NCBI GenBank assembly: GCA_902196205.1
Contig: CABIKM010000035.1
Coordinates: forward strand, 1-40,909
Source of the DNA: Candidatus Methylomirabilis lanthanidiphila
GTDB lineage: Bacteria > Methylomirabilota > Methylomirabilia > Methylomirabilales > Methylomirabilaceae
Length of the DNA stretch: 40,909 bases
Reading direction: 5' to 3'
In this document: piece by piece, positions 8,202-17,457 of the stretch
Layout of the letters: each line of letters begins with the position of its first letter
How positions within the stretch are numbered: position 1 is the first letter of the stretch
Translations under genes and position numbers: made by a program
Notes under the pieces: generated by a model
Seen by the model: the letters and a program-made list of their open reading frames with translations, nothing else
What the model was told of the DNA's origin: nothing
The model's database searches: none

Positions 8202-8633
8202 TTACGGCGCCAGGATATTGAGTCCCTCTTCTACGGCAATTCTACAGAGTCTGCGGTCTGCCGATACAAAGGTCATGTTATCGCGCCGAAGGTTCAAAGC
8301 TATTGCGAGCTGGACGCTATCGACAGGCTTCATGTACCGCTTTAGGATGAGGTCCTCCGCTTTGATGATGTCCTTGGTGGTAATGTCCAGGATCGTTATG
8401 CCAAGCCTGTTGATGTCCTCGTAGAAGAAGGAACGTTGCTGGAGGAATTGTTCCTCGGTCGTGATTTTATCGATCTCGTAAAGCCTCTTAAGGTTAGAGA
8501 TGATCTCGATGATCGTTATGGAGGAAATGAAGGTCGGCTGGTCGGTCGCTTCGAGAATGCGGCAGACAGAAGCTGTCCCTTTTTCGGACTGGTATCTTTT
8601 GAAGAGTGCGCTGGTATCGACAAAGTAGGGCAT
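8202..8633 (-). CDS. VapC-like PIN-domain ribonuclease toxin
   Basis: A 143-residue PIN domain with the full acidic set: D6 (FVDTSALFKRY), E43 (IIEIISNL), D105 (PVDSVQLAIAL) and D126 (FVSADRRL). PIN toxins are Mg-dependent RNases that cleave tRNA or rRNA and are held inactive by a small antitoxin. The start at 8631-8633 is three bases after the antitoxin stop, a classic antitoxin-first operon. The length is normal, so the toxin looks intact. Confidence 0.85.
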   Translation of the reverse strand: MPYFVDTSALFKRYQSEKGTASVCRILEATDQPTFISSITIIEIISNLKRLYEIDKITTEEQFLQQRSFFYEDINRLGITILDITTKDIIKAEDLILKRYMKPVDSVQLAIALNLRRDNMTFVSADRRLCRIAVEEGLNILAP

Positions 8634-8636
8634 CAG

Positions 8637-8810
8637 CTATCGCCGGTCCCGTTCCTCGATCACTCGCTTCGAAAGAGACACGCCGATACCCGATAGGCTC
8701 TGCTGTATGTCCTTTAACGAGGCATTCGAACGTCGCGCCTTCTTCAGATGGCGGTGAAGTGCAGAGCTTATATGTGGGTGGTCCATGGTCTTTGCAAGGG
8801 CCTTTGCCAT
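8637..8810 (-). CDS. VapB-like antitoxin
   Basis: A 57-residue protein starting MAKALAKTMDHPHIS. The ATG at 8808-8810 is preferred over a TTG further upstream because a strong GAAGGAGGTGAT site lies before it. The middle is basic and helical (ALHRHLKKARRSNASLKDIQ) and the end (LSKRVIEERDRR) is highly charged. The DNA-binding fold is not clearly recognisable; the role is inferred from size and position three bases before the PIN toxin. It probably neutralises the toxin and represses the operon. Confidence 0.6.
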   Translation of the reverse strand: MAKALAKTMDHPHISSALHRHLKKARRSNASLKDIQQSLSGIGVSLSKRVIEERDRR

Positions 8811-8936
8811 GGTAATTATCACCTCCTTCAAACCAGAGTGTATCAGCGTGGCAACTAAGAGGTCAAGGAGTACGCTGTTGCACAGCCATGTCTCGTTGGT
8901 CGAAGCTCACCACCGGTTTCGGTATGCCCGTGTTGC

Positions 8937-9017
8937 TCCCGCTCTTCCTGGCACGGGGCGCAGCGCCGGGCGAAGGGCAGGACCTGCAAGCGGGGTAGCG
9001 GGATCTCATCGCTGCAG
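8937..9017 (-). pseudogene. DksA/TraR zinc-finger fragment (copy 1)
   Basis: On the minus strand this reads CSDEIPLPRLQVLPFARRCAPC and QEE, matching the C-terminal zinc finger of the intact DksA/TraR protein at 14836-15228. There is no start, and the reading frame runs on into unrelated sequence at its 3' end. The surrounding gap (8811-9214) holds nothing else convincing; a 65-codon open frame at 9006-9203 just behind the restriction gene has no ribosome binding site or recognisable family. Confidence 0.6.
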
Positions 9018-9214
9018 CCGTGCTTGGCCGGCGAGGAGATCTGCCAGGGGCACCGGCGCCAGACGGTTTGCGGTCTCGGTCGCCTCAGCGAATGGCCAAC
9101 GTGCTGCGGGAACTTCGTAGCGTACGATTGAGCGGGAGATACAGACTACCGCTGCGCCACAAGGCCAACCGTACGAAAAGATGAGTTCAAGAGACTCTCG
9201 CATAGACTGGCCCG

Positions 9215-12200
9215 TCAAGCTGCAGCTAACTTCGATTCAGAGAAGAACCGGGCCGGCATCGGCCGCTGTAATTCCCACACGATCGCCATGGGCCGCTCGC
9301 CACTATGCCGGACATACCGCGCTGGGCCCAGGAACGTGTAGGGCTGCGTCCGGTCCCCTTCTCTGATTCGTTGACGCACGAACAGCAGGACGTGACTGCC
9401 CGTACGTTCATGGTGAACATAGCGCTGCCCGGTCTCTGACTGCTCTGTCGTCGTGCTTTGCGACTCCCAGTGAAATAACGTCGGCGAGATCGCGTAATCC
9501 CTGTAGAGCGTCGTTGGTGAGTAGTGGGCTTCAGCCTTCTCCAGCGTAACAAATAAGAGGTCTGATTTGGTTTCTCGGTCATATTTTACTCCTTCCCGAA
9601 TCCGGAACGGGCGACCTAAATCCATCAGACCAAATGCAGTGAGGACCTCGTCAAGCTGATACTGGCTGTGGATGCAAAGGGGCACCGGATGGGTCCGGCC
9701 CAAGGCCTGTTCCAGCGGAACGGGGAGGCTTGTTGCACGGTCTTCCAAAACGCCGAGCAGTTCCAGCAGTTCTTTCACAAACGCCGTATTTTGCCAAAGC
9801 TGTTCCAGTGCGAGCGTAAGATTCGCCCATTTCTGATTGGTTCCCCAGAGGCAGAAGTGGAGACCCAGCAGCATCCGGCGCTCACCTTCTGCGAGGGCTT
9901 CCGCAAGAGGCGGTTTGCCTTCGGTAAGACACTGCCGGAAGAAGGCGAGACGCCTCGGGTCATCCATGTGGAGAATTCGTCGAACACCGCGAGCAAGTAT
10001 CGCCTCGTCCGGTCCGGGTGGGTCTGTTGGAAGCTCAACTCGCCTGCGCAACTCCGTCCAGGTCCAGCCGCGGACACGGTAAAGGTCTTCTGGATCGATT
10101 GCCGCTTCGCGTAGAAACTCCTGGAGAGCCAGGTCGCGCCCGAATGTCCGGAGCTCATTTTCGAGGCTCTTGAGGGTGCTGCCAACCGCACTCCTGACGT
10201 TATCAAGTACAAGTGCCGATGCGACTCGATCGAGCCGGATCGAGCAGCCCGGCGGCAGGTGCGGAAACCCCGCTTGGATCGCGGGACCTATTTCAGCTCG
10301 TGTTGCTCCCGTCAGCGCTCGGAAACGAAGGTCGAAGCGGAATCGCTGATGCGCTTGACCAATGAAGTCTAGAACGGTCAGACAGTTCTTCCCGTGCGCG
10401 TGCCGAAGACCGCGACCGAGTTGCTGAAGAAAGATGGTTGTGCTTTCCGTAGGACGCAGGAACAGTACGGTGTCGATCTCTGGAACGTCTACCCCTTCGT
10501 TGAAAAGGTCTACGGCGAATAGCACGTTGATGTTGCCACTTTTGAGGTCCCGCAGCGCTTGGTCGCGATCTCCGCGGCCAGTTTCCGCGGAAACGGCTAA
10601 GGCGGGGAGTCCGCTCCGCTGAAATTCGCGTGCCATGAACTCGGCGTGGGCAACGCTCACACAGAAGCCCAAGGCGCGCATGGCGCGTGGATTAGCGACC
10701 GTCTTCTCAATCGCGCTCACAATGAGCCGCACACGGGCGTGGTCACCCGTGTACAATTTATCGAGAGCCGCCGGATCGTAGCCAGCTCGCTTCCATCGCA
10801 CTCGAGACAGGTCAACATCGTCATGAACACCGAAGTACTGAAATGGACAAAGAAGCCCACGATCGAGGGCTTCCCAGAGCCGAAGCTCCGCCGCAATGCG
10901 ACCGTCAAAATATTCGAGTACATTATTGCCGTCGGCGCGTTCCGGAGTTCCGGTAAGACCCAGAAGCTCTCGCGGGGCCAGATGCGTGAGGAGGCGCCGA
11001 TAGGTGGGCGCTGCAGCGTGGTGGAACTCATCAACGATGACGATCTCAAAGTAATCGCGAGGGATGCCTTCTATCTCGAGTGTGCTGAGGGATTGAATGG
11101 AACCGAACACATGCTGCCACTCATCGGGCCGGTGACCGTCGACATACAATTCCCCGAAACCACCATCACGAAGGATCGTACGAAACGTTCTCAAGGTTTG
11201 CTGCAGGATCTCTTTGCGGTGAGCAACGAAAAGCAGCCTGGGGTAGGCACCGGGCTTCTGCGCTGTGCTCCGCTTGTAGTCAAGCGCCGCAATAACGGTC
11301 TTACCGGTTCCGGTCGCGGCAACGACGAGATTGCGATGGTGATGGTGGCGTTCTCGCTGTCCCTGCAGTCGTTCGAGAATTTCGCTTTGATGTGGATAAG
11401 GATGCACATCCAGCGGGGCCAGGTCCAGAAAATCGGTTTTCTGTATGGCTCGTACTGCCTGATCGAATCGTATGCCGTCACGGTTAGAATCGTACGGTTC
11501 AAACGTTGGATCTTCCCAATAACTGTCGAAGGTCGAGGCGAATTTTTCGACGACAGGTCCGTTCGCAACTTGCGACAATCGAACGTTCCACTCGAGCCCG
11601 TCGAGAAGCGCTGAGTGGGAAAGATTCGAGGAACCGATGTACGCAGTCGAATAACCCGTGTCCCGGTAAAAGAGCCATGCTTTCGCATGTAGTCGTGTGC
11701 TCTGAGTTTCATAGGTGACTTTAACCTGCGCCCCCATCTCCACCAGCGCGTCGAGCACGCGCCGTTCCGTGGCGCCGATGTAGGTCGTGGTGATAACGCG
11801 CAGGGGGCGACCTTGCGCCAGGTAGCTCCGCAGCGGTTCGAGCAGGACCCGAAGCCCGTTCCACTTCAGAAATGCGCACAGCAAGTCGATCCGGTCTGCA
11901 GAAGGAATTTCTCCGGCTAGTGCGTGCCCAACGCGCGGCTCGCCGCGTGCATTAACGAGAAGGTCGGACTGTGATAGCGGAATGTCAGGTCGCTGGACTG
12001 ATGGTCCGGCTTCCCTTCCACCAAGGCCTCCTAGCGTTCTGGCCACAGCGTACAGAACGCGGGCCGGGAGGGGAATGGCAGCAGCCGTCTCGAACTCATT
12101 GCTACGTGACGCGAGAAGACTCAGCAGTTGATTGCTTAGCGCGACTTGGCGCTTGATCTTCTCGTCATTAGGCAGTTCACGCAAGTTCCTCAGAAGCGCC

Positions 12201-12355
12201 TCAAATACGTAGCGGGCCAGGGTCTCATGCGAGTCCCCAGGGTCCATAGCTTCTTCGAAGCACTCGAGGCCCTCGCGCTTGGCAATAGCGACTGCTTCGA
12301 CTAGCGCTTGGTTCACAAGCGCTTCATAAAGCCCAGGCCTAAGTGCCCTACTCAT
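9215..12355 (-). CDS. SauUSI-like type IV restriction protein: PLD nuclease, DEAD-type helicase, DUF3427
   Basis: A 1046-residue protein. A phospholipase-D-type nuclease half-site has HAK at 223-225 and GSSN at 241-244. A superfamily-2 helicase core follows, with Walker A AATGTGKT at 346-353, a DEFH box (VIVDEFHHAA), GLTGTPER, and motif VI QQLGRGLRHAHGK. The C-terminus is DUF3427-like (SDLLFVTLEKAEAHYSPTTL). This domain order is that of SauUSI, an ATP-dependent enzyme that cuts DNA containing 5-methyl- or hydroxymethylcytosine. The ATG at 12353-12355 overlaps the stop of the HicB-like gene by four bases. No methylase lies beside it, which fits a type IV system. Specificity is inferred. Confidence 0.8.
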   Translation of the reverse strand: MSRALRPGLYEALVNQALVEAVAIAKREGLECFEEAMDPGDSHETLARYVFEALLRNLRELPNDEKIKRQVALSNQLLSLLASRSNEFETAAAIPLPARVLYAVARTLGGLGGREAGPSVQRPDIPLSQSDLLVNARGEPRVGHALAGEIPSADRIDLLCAFLKWNGLRVLLEPLRSYLAQGRPLRVITTTYIGATERRVLDALVEMGAQVKVTYETQSTRLHAKAWLFYRDTGYSTAYIGSSNLSHSALLDGLEWNVRLSQVANGPVVEKFASTFDSYWEDPTFEPYDSNRDGIRFDQAVRAIQKTDFLDLAPLDVHPYPHQSEILERLQGQRERHHHHRNLVVAATGTGKTVIAALDYKRSTAQKPGAYPRLLFVAHRKEILQQTLRTFRTILRDGGFGELYVDGHRPDEWQHVFGSIQSLSTLEIEGIPRDYFEIVIVDEFHHAAAPTYRRLLTHLAPRELLGLTGTPERADGNNVLEYFDGRIAAELRLWEALDRGLLCPFQYFGVHDDVDLSRVRWKRAGYDPAALDKLYTGDHARVRLIVSAIEKTVANPRAMRALGFCVSVAHAEFMAREFQRSGLPALAVSAETGRGDRDQALRDLKSGNINVLFAVDLFNEGVDVPEIDTVLFLRPTESTTIFLQQLGRGLRHAHGKNCLTVLDFIGQAHQRFRFDLRFRALTGATRAEIGPAIQAGFPHLPPGCSIRLDRVASALVLDNVRSAVGSTLKSLENELRTFGRDLALQEFLREAAIDPEDLYRVRGWTWTELRRRVELPTDPPGPDEAILARGVRRILHMDDPRRLAFFRQCLTEGKPPLAEALAEGERRMLLGLHFCLWGTNQKWANLTLALEQLWQNTAFVKELLELLGVLEDRATSLPVPLEQALGRTHPVPLCIHSQYQLDEVLTAFGLMDLGRPFRIREGVKYDRETKSDLLFVTLEKAEAHYSPTTLYRDYAISPTLFHWESQSTTTEQSETGQRYVHHERTGSHVLLFVRQRIREGDRTQPYTFLGPARYVRHSGERPMAIVWELQRPMPARFFSESKLAAA

Positions 12356-12567
12356 CGCTTGACGGCGACCTTCTGAACTCCCACGAAGTCGAGGGGCGTG
12401 GGCACATCCCCGTCCGCTTTAATGCACAGCTCGATGGCCTCCCGGATCCGCTTCATCAGCGTGTCCAGGGACTTTGCCTGTGTGTGGCATCCGCGCAGTG
12501 CTGGAACTGTCGCCGCATAGTAACCCGCGGCATCTCGCTCGATGACGACGTTAAGTTCGCGCACCAT
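12352..12567 (-). CDS. HicB-like antitoxin
   Basis: A 71-residue protein with the HicB partial RNase-H-like fold: LNVVIERDAAGYYAATVPALRGCHTQAKSL begins at residue 5 (residues 5-19 give the first strand pair), then the helix LMKRIREAIELCI and the end FVGVQKVAV. In the usual operon this short HicB type is followed by hicA, the mRNA-cleaving toxin. Here hicA is absent, and the stop codon overlaps the start of the SauUSI-like gene (ATGA). A GGAGAGCGAGG site precedes the ATG at 12565-12567. It may be an orphan left by recombination or may control the restriction gene. Confidence 0.8.
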   Translation of the reverse strand: MVRELNVVIERDAAGYYAATVPALRGCHTQAKSLDTLMKRIREAIELCIKADGDVPTPLDFVGVQKVAVKR

Positions 12568-12697
12568 CCTCGCTCTCCGTTCGTAGTTCTACCCTTTGTT
12601 TTAGTGACGATTATGCCGGTTTCCGGTGCCAGGCGAATAGCCTCTAATGGGCATGCCATTGAGGATACTGAACGGCATATCACGACCCGATACATAT

Positions 12698-12830
12698 GGC
12701 GACTGCGCCGCAACGCTCCGTCCCTGTGACCTGTGCTGTGGCAAAATGCTTTTAGCGATGAAAGAAAGGCTCGGGATGCTCAGGCGACTCACTGTAGCGT
12801 TCTGTCATCGGCATGTCAAGAAATCTCGAC
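12698..12830. repeat. 133-bp dispersed repeat, copy A
   Basis: This segment matches 14510-14642 at a constant offset of 1812 bases, without gaps and with about 113 of 133 bases identical. It lies upstream of the hicB/restriction operon (minus strand) and within the 368-base gap 12568-12935. On the minus strand it contains a TTGACA at 12811-12816 region and a 20-codon ORF (12752-12814, MPMTERYSESPEH...) whose stop position is the same in copy B. An AT-rich string TATATTATAAG at 12872-12882 could be a -10 element for the plus-strand gene at 12936. Confidence 0.75.
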
Positions 12831-12935
12831 GATTCGCATATGTTGTGCCCGTAGGTGTCACAGAGCTGTTGTATATTATAAGTATTGGTAGAGCGGACGG
12901 ACCGCACCTCATGCGAACAGAAGGAGGGGCCAACG

Positions 12936-13424
12936 ATGAGCGATGTACGGGTTGCCGTACCGAAGTCGCCGAAGCGAATCAAGATCACGGACAGTGATGC
13001 GCTGCTGGAGCACGCGAAGGTATTACAGCTCAGGTCGCAAAGTCATGATTTGATCGACCAGGAGATGAGGCCCGCTCAACAACGGGTGGAAGAGGCCAAG
13101 CTCAAGCTTCGGGAGGCAGAGATCGCAGCAGAGCAGGTGAAGCTGGCGCTGGACGCCATCGGGCTGCAGGAACAGCGGGCCGTCGAAACATTTTACGCCG
13201 CCGTGCGGAAGGCAACCCCGCAGGTCCGGGAGCTGGCTGAACGGTATGGGGGTAATGTCTCTTTCACCTTCGACTCAAACGGGCGATCGGTGTGGGTCGT
13301 GGCGCTGTTCGAGAAATCCGCGCCGCCGGCAGTGAGAACGGTGCCGAAAGAAAAGGTGTCGTGGTCCTCCGGGTATGACGATCAAGAGGATGAGGATGAC
13401 GAGGAAGGAGACGACGAGTCGTAA
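12936..13424 (+). CDS. Coiled-coil protein with acidic tail, unknown function
   Basis: A 162-residue protein not recognised as a known family. The start MSDVRVAVPK at 12936 follows an AAGGAGG site at 12921-12927; an in-frame ATG-like start further upstream is less likely. Residues about 25-90 form a probable coiled coil (RVEEAKLKLREAEIAAEQVKL), then a short compact part (NVSFTFDSNGRSVWVVALFE), and the last 20 residues are almost all Asp and Glu. The start SPKRIKITDSDAL is basic. The protein is soluble, with no signal or membrane segment. It stands alone between minus-strand accessory genes. Confidence 0.65.
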   Translation: MSDVRVAVPKSPKRIKITDSDALLEHAKVLQLRSQSHDLIDQEMRPAQQRVEEAKLKLREAEIAAEQVKLALDAIGLQEQRAVETFYAAVRKATPQVRELAERYGGNVSFTFDSNGRSVWVVALFEKSAPPAVRTVPKEKVSWSSGYDDQEDEDDEEGDDES

Positions 13425-13514
13425 CTGCGGTTACTCCTGAATCACGGCATCGATCAGGGGTGTGCCGGCAGTCCGTCCCGATCCCTGTTCACAGGGCTCG
13501 GGCTTCTCACCGCC

Positions 13515-13675
13515 TTATCTTCGAGAGTCTTCCCACTCTTCCTGGCAGGGGGCGCAGCGCTGGGCGAAGGGTAAAGCCTGCAGGCGGGGCAGCGGGATCT
13601 CCTCGCCGCAGCCGGCGCAGTGGCCGTAGGTCCCCGCCTTGTGACGCTGGATCGCCGCGTCGATCTAGGCAAAGG
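13515..13675 (-). pseudogene. DksA/TraR zinc-finger fragment (copy 2) with nonsense codon
   Basis: The minus strand reads IDAAIQRHKAGTYGHCAGC, GEEIPLPRLQALPFAQRC, APCQEEWEDSRR and stop (13515-13517), nearly identical to the C-terminal part of the intact protein at 14836-15228. The codon before IDAA is TAG where the intact gene has CAG, and nothing upstream resembles the N-terminal half. It is a truncated copy. The rest of the 13425-13708 gap shows no gene. Confidence 0.8.
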
Positions 13676-13708
13676 TTTTGTTGGACACTACTGGTCATCC
13701 GCTATAAA

Positions 13709-14459
<751 letters not shown>

Positions 14460-14509
14460 AGCCGTGTTCCTTATCCTGCGTTTGGGGAGCCCCAGGAGCC
14501 GAATGACTT

Positions 14510-14642
14510 GGCGAGTGCGGTGCACCGCTCCGTCCCTGTGACCTCTGCTGTGGAAGAATGTTCTCAGCGATGAACAAAAGACTCGAAGTGCTCAGGCGAC
14601 TCACTGTAGCGTCCTGCCATCGGCATGTCAAGAAACCTCGAT
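14510..14642. repeat. 133-bp dispersed repeat, copy B
   Basis: This is the second copy of the element at 12698-12830, about 85% identical without gaps. It sits about 50 bases upstream of the MNT/HEPN operon, on the same side as copy A relative to the hicB operon. On the minus strand it holds TTGACA and the 20-codon ORF MPMAGRYSESPEH... (14564-14626), ending at the same place as copy A but with TGA in place of TAA. Confidence 0.75.
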
Positions 14643-14707
14643 GGTCCATATTCAGATGAGCCGGACCATCGCCGCGACAACGCTTCTCGGGTCGGCGGGG
14701 TTCAGGG

Positions 14708-14839
14708 TCATGTGCCGAAGGTCTCTTTTGTGGCGTGCCGGACCAGCGGGGCGATGTCGAAATAGCGCCGCATGGTGTCGTCCATGATGTCGGTGCGGAG
14801 GTCGTCGTTGCAACTGAGCACACAGTCATTCCGCATCAT
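14708..14839 (-). CDS. Small ORF translationally coupled to the DksA/TraR gene
   Basis: A 43-codon frame whose ATG overlaps the DksA/TraR stop (ATGA at 14836-14839), with GGGAGG about 10 bases upstream. The product (starting MMRNDCVLSCNDDLRTD, later RRYFDIAPLV) is soluble and of unknown family. Its own stop again overlaps an ATG (14709-14711) that opens a 19-codon frame ending at 14652. Stepwise ATGA overlaps are typical of real operons, but the second piece may be the tail of a broken gene. The repeat copy B lies just downstream. Confidence 0.4.
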   Translation of the reverse strand: MMRNDCVLSCNDDLRTDIMDDTMRRYFDIAPLVRHATKETFGT

Positions 14840-15228
14840 CGCATGTCTGCCTCCCATTCTTCCTGACACGGCGCGCAGCGCTGGGCGAAGGGGAGGGCCT
14901 GGAGGCGGGGGAGCGGGATCTCCTCGCCGCAGCCGACGCAGCGGCCGTAGGTTCCTGCCTTGTGGCGCTGGATCGCCGCGTCGATCTGGGCCAGGAGCTG
15001 CTGTTGCTGCGCCACCATGGCCAGGCTGATATTGCCTTCCGGCGCCGCGCCCCAGCCGTGCGAGCCCGGCGCGTCCCGCATCTGCGACTCCTCCCGCCGC
15101 TCGTGGAGCGCCTGGCGGATCCGCGCAACAAGCCGTTCACGCCGCTCGGTCAGCAACGCTAGGAGGTGCGCACTCCTGGTCTCTGAATCAATCTCTGTCT
15201 GATTACGCTGGTCCACTGATGACCTCAT
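14836..15228 (-). CDS. DksA/TraR-family zinc-finger protein (intact)
   Basis: A 130-residue protein with an N-terminal helical hairpin (about residues 20-90) and a C4 zinc finger, CVGCGEEIPLPRLQALPF and CAPC, with the spacing C-x2-C-x17-C-x2-C. DksA/TraR proteins insert into the RNA polymerase secondary channel and alter initiation, often with ppGpp; the larger family also includes regulators of unknown target. The ATG overlaps the recD2 stop (ATGA), so it is expressed with recD2. Two truncated copies of its 3' half lie at 8937-9017 and 13515-13675. Confidence 0.88.
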   Translation of the reverse strand: MRSSVDQRNQTEIDSETRSAHLLALLTERRERLVARIRQALHERREESQMRDAPGSHGWGAAPEGNISLAMVAQQQQLLAQIDAAIQRHKAGTYGRCVGCGEEIPLPRLQALPFAQRCAPCQEEWEADMR

Positions 15229-17432
15229 TCGGAAAGCGCCAGTGAAAGTGCGGACTCCTGGCTGCTTCCTTGCAGCCGAGCAATGAGGCCCGTGTAACGC
15301 TGCTGGATCTTCTGGTTTTTTACGGCGATGGCGAGCGCCTTCTTGGTCCCGACCAGGACGGCCAGCCGCTTGCCCCGCGTCACGGCAGTGTAGAGGAGGT
15401 TGCGCTGAAGCATGACGTAGTGTGCCGTGTGGATCGGGATAATCACGACCGGATACTCGCTGCCTTGGCTCTTATGCACCGTAACAGCATAGGCGAGCAC
15501 TAACTCATCCAGCTCATTGAAATCGTAGGTGACCTGACGGTCGTCAAACCGGACGGTGACCTCGCGGTCCTCCAGATCCAGCTTGACGATCCGGCCGATG
15601 TCGCCGTTGTAGACGTCCTTCTCGTAGTTGTTCCTGATCTGCATCACACGGTCCCCCAGCCGGTAGAGGCGACCGGCGCGAAGCAGCTCCGGCCCGGAAG
15701 GGTTCAGGAGCGCCTGCAGCGCCTGATTCAGTTGCATGGCGCCGATCGGTCCTTTCTGCATCGGGGTGAGGATTTGCAACTGCTCCAGCGGGTCCACGCG
15801 ATGCCGTGTCGGCAGACCGCTCGACGCCAGCTCCAGGATCGCTGCCTGGATCTCCAGGGCTCCTTGCTTGACGAGCAGGTAACAGTCGCCTCGTTCCTGC
15901 GCCTCCCAATCAGCGCAGAACGGGAGTTCCCCGCGATTGATCCGATGGGCATTGACCACGATCTGACTCTCCCGGGCCTGCCGGAAGATCTCAGACAGCC
16001 GGATCACCGGTATGAGGCTCGACGCGATGATGTCGCGCAGCACCGCACCCGGCCCGACCGATGGGAGCTGGTCCACGTCACCCACCAGAATCAGACCGGC
16101 AGCCGGAGGGATCGCCTTCAGGAGGGAGTTCATCAGCACGATGTCGATCATCGAGGCCTCGTCTACAATGACCAGGTCGGCCTCCAGCGGTCTATGCTGG
16201 TCCCGCTTGAACCGGCCGTCCTTCGGGCTGAACTCCAGGAGCCGGTGGATGGTCTTGGCCTCCCGACCCGTGGCCTCGCTCATCCGCTTTGCCGCCCGCC
16301 CCGTGGGAGAGCAGAGGAGCATTTGACGGTGCTTCTTGTCGAGGATTTGCAGGATGCACCTTAAGATGGTGGTCTTGCCGGTGCCGGGGCCGCCGGTGAT
16401 GACCAGCAGCTTTTCTTGAATCGCCTGACGAATCGCCTCTTGCTGCTGCGCCGCAAGCTGCAGCCGGTTGCTCTGCTCCACCCAGACGATAGCGCGCTCG
16501 ATATCGATGTCCGTCGGGAGCGAGCCGCCTTCAGCCAGCGCCAGCAGGCGCCGCGCGACTCCTTCCTCCGCCGCATACAGCGGGGCGAGATAGACCGCCA
16601 TCCCTTGCGGTGCCGGCTCACAGATGACGCGCGCCTCGCCTCGGAGCCGCTCGACCGCCTGAGTCACCAGATCCTCGTCCACCTCCAGGATACCGGCGCT
16701 CGCTTTCGTGAGGCCGTCAAGGGGATAGAAGACGTGACCCTCCCCGGCCAGTTCGTTCAGGACATGGATGACCCCAGCCTCCACCCGCAGGGGCGAATCC
16801 GCCTCGATCCCGATCGCCTGGGCGATTCGGTCGGCGGTCTTGAAGCCGATTCCGTAAATATCCTTGGCCAGCCGGTAGGGGTTTTCCTGAACAATCGCAA
16901 TGGAGGACTTACCGTAGGTCTTGAAGATCTTGGCGGCATAGGCGGAGGAGACGCCGTGGCCCTGCAGGAAGATCATCACCTCCCGGATCTCTTTCTGCTC
17001 CTCCCAGGCGGTCCGGATTCGGAGAAGTCGGACCTCCCCGATCCCATCTACGGCGAGCAGGCGGGAAGGCTCCTCCTCGATGATGCGCAGGGTGTCGATA
17101 CCGAAAGCCACTACCAGCCTTCCGGCGAAGACCGGACCGATCCCTTTGATGAGGCCGGAGCCAAGATACTTTTCGATACCGGCGAGCGTCGCGGGGGTGA
17201 TGGTCTCGAACGTCTCGACCTTGAACTGTTCGCCGTATCGGTTGTGCTGAACCCACTCGCCGGTCAGCTTGAGGGTTTCGCCTGGTGTGACGGTCGGAAG
17301 GTTGCCCACAATGGTGGCCAGGTCGCGGCGCCCCGACACCTGGAGCCTGGCCACCACATAGTGGTTTTCCTCATTAACATAGGTGATCCGCTCCAGCGTC
17401 CCCTGGAGTGTGTCGTATGACCGCGCAGGCAT
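15225..17432 (-). CDS. recD2: RecD2 family ATP-dependent DNA helicase
   Basis: A 735-residue RecD2. It has the N-terminal OB-like part (LQGTLERITYVNEENHYVV), tandem helix-hairpin-helix region (about 86-150, LIKGIGPVFAGRLV, VDGIGEVRL), Walker A TGGPGTGKT at 346-354, DEAS at 424-427 (VIVDEASMID) and C-terminal UvrD-like motif TVHKSQGSEYPVVI. RecD2 acts without RecBC as a 5'-3' helicase in genome maintenance and oxidative-damage survival. The start ATG at 17430-17432 follows iscX by 25 bases on the same strand. Length is normal. Confidence 0.95.
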   Translation of the reverse strand: MPARSYDTLQGTLERITYVNEENHYVVARLQVSGRRDLATIVGNLPTVTPGETLKLTGEWVQHNRYGEQFKVETFETITPATLAGIEKYLGSGLIKGIGPVFAGRLVVAFGIDTLRIIEEEPSRLLAVDGIGEVRLLRIRTAWEEQKEIREVMIFLQGHGVSSAYAAKIFKTYGKSSIAIVQENPYRLAKDIYGIGFKTADRIAQAIGIEADSPLRVEAGVIHVLNELAGEGHVFYPLDGLTKASAGILEVDEDLVTQAVERLRGEARVICEPAPQGMAVYLAPLYAAEEGVARRLLALAEGGSLPTDIDIERAIVWVEQSNRLQLAAQQQEAIRQAIQEKLLVITGGPGTGKTTILRCILQILDKKHRQMLLCSPTGRAAKRMSEATGREAKTIHRLLEFSPKDGRFKRDQHRPLEADLVIVDEASMIDIVLMNSLLKAIPPAAGLILVGDVDQLPSVGPGAVLRDIIASSLIPVIRLSEIFRQARESQIVVNAHRINRGELPFCADWEAQERGDCYLLVKQGALEIQAAILELASSGLPTRHRVDPLEQLQILTPMQKGPIGAMQLNQALQALLNPSGPELLRAGRLYRLGDRVMQIRNNYEKDVYNGDIGRIVKLDLEDREVTVRFDDRQVTYDFNELDELVLAYAVTVHKSQGSEYPVVIIPIHTAHYVMLQRNLLYTAVTRGKRLAVLVGTKKALAIAVKNQKIQQRYTGLIARLQGSSQESALSLALSE

Positions 17433-17457
17433 CAGGACGCTACTCCGATCTGAGGGT

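Noticed and set aside
9100-9172. tRNA-like string on the minus strand (GTGGCGCAGCGGTAG)
   Set aside because: It resembles a D-arm, but no matching anticodon stem, GGTTCRA T-arm or paired acceptor could be folded from the surrounding bases.
9006-9203. 65-codon frame just after the SauUSI-like gene
   Set aside because: No ribosome binding site and no recognisable family; it overlaps the edge of the DksA/TraR fragment. Probably chance.
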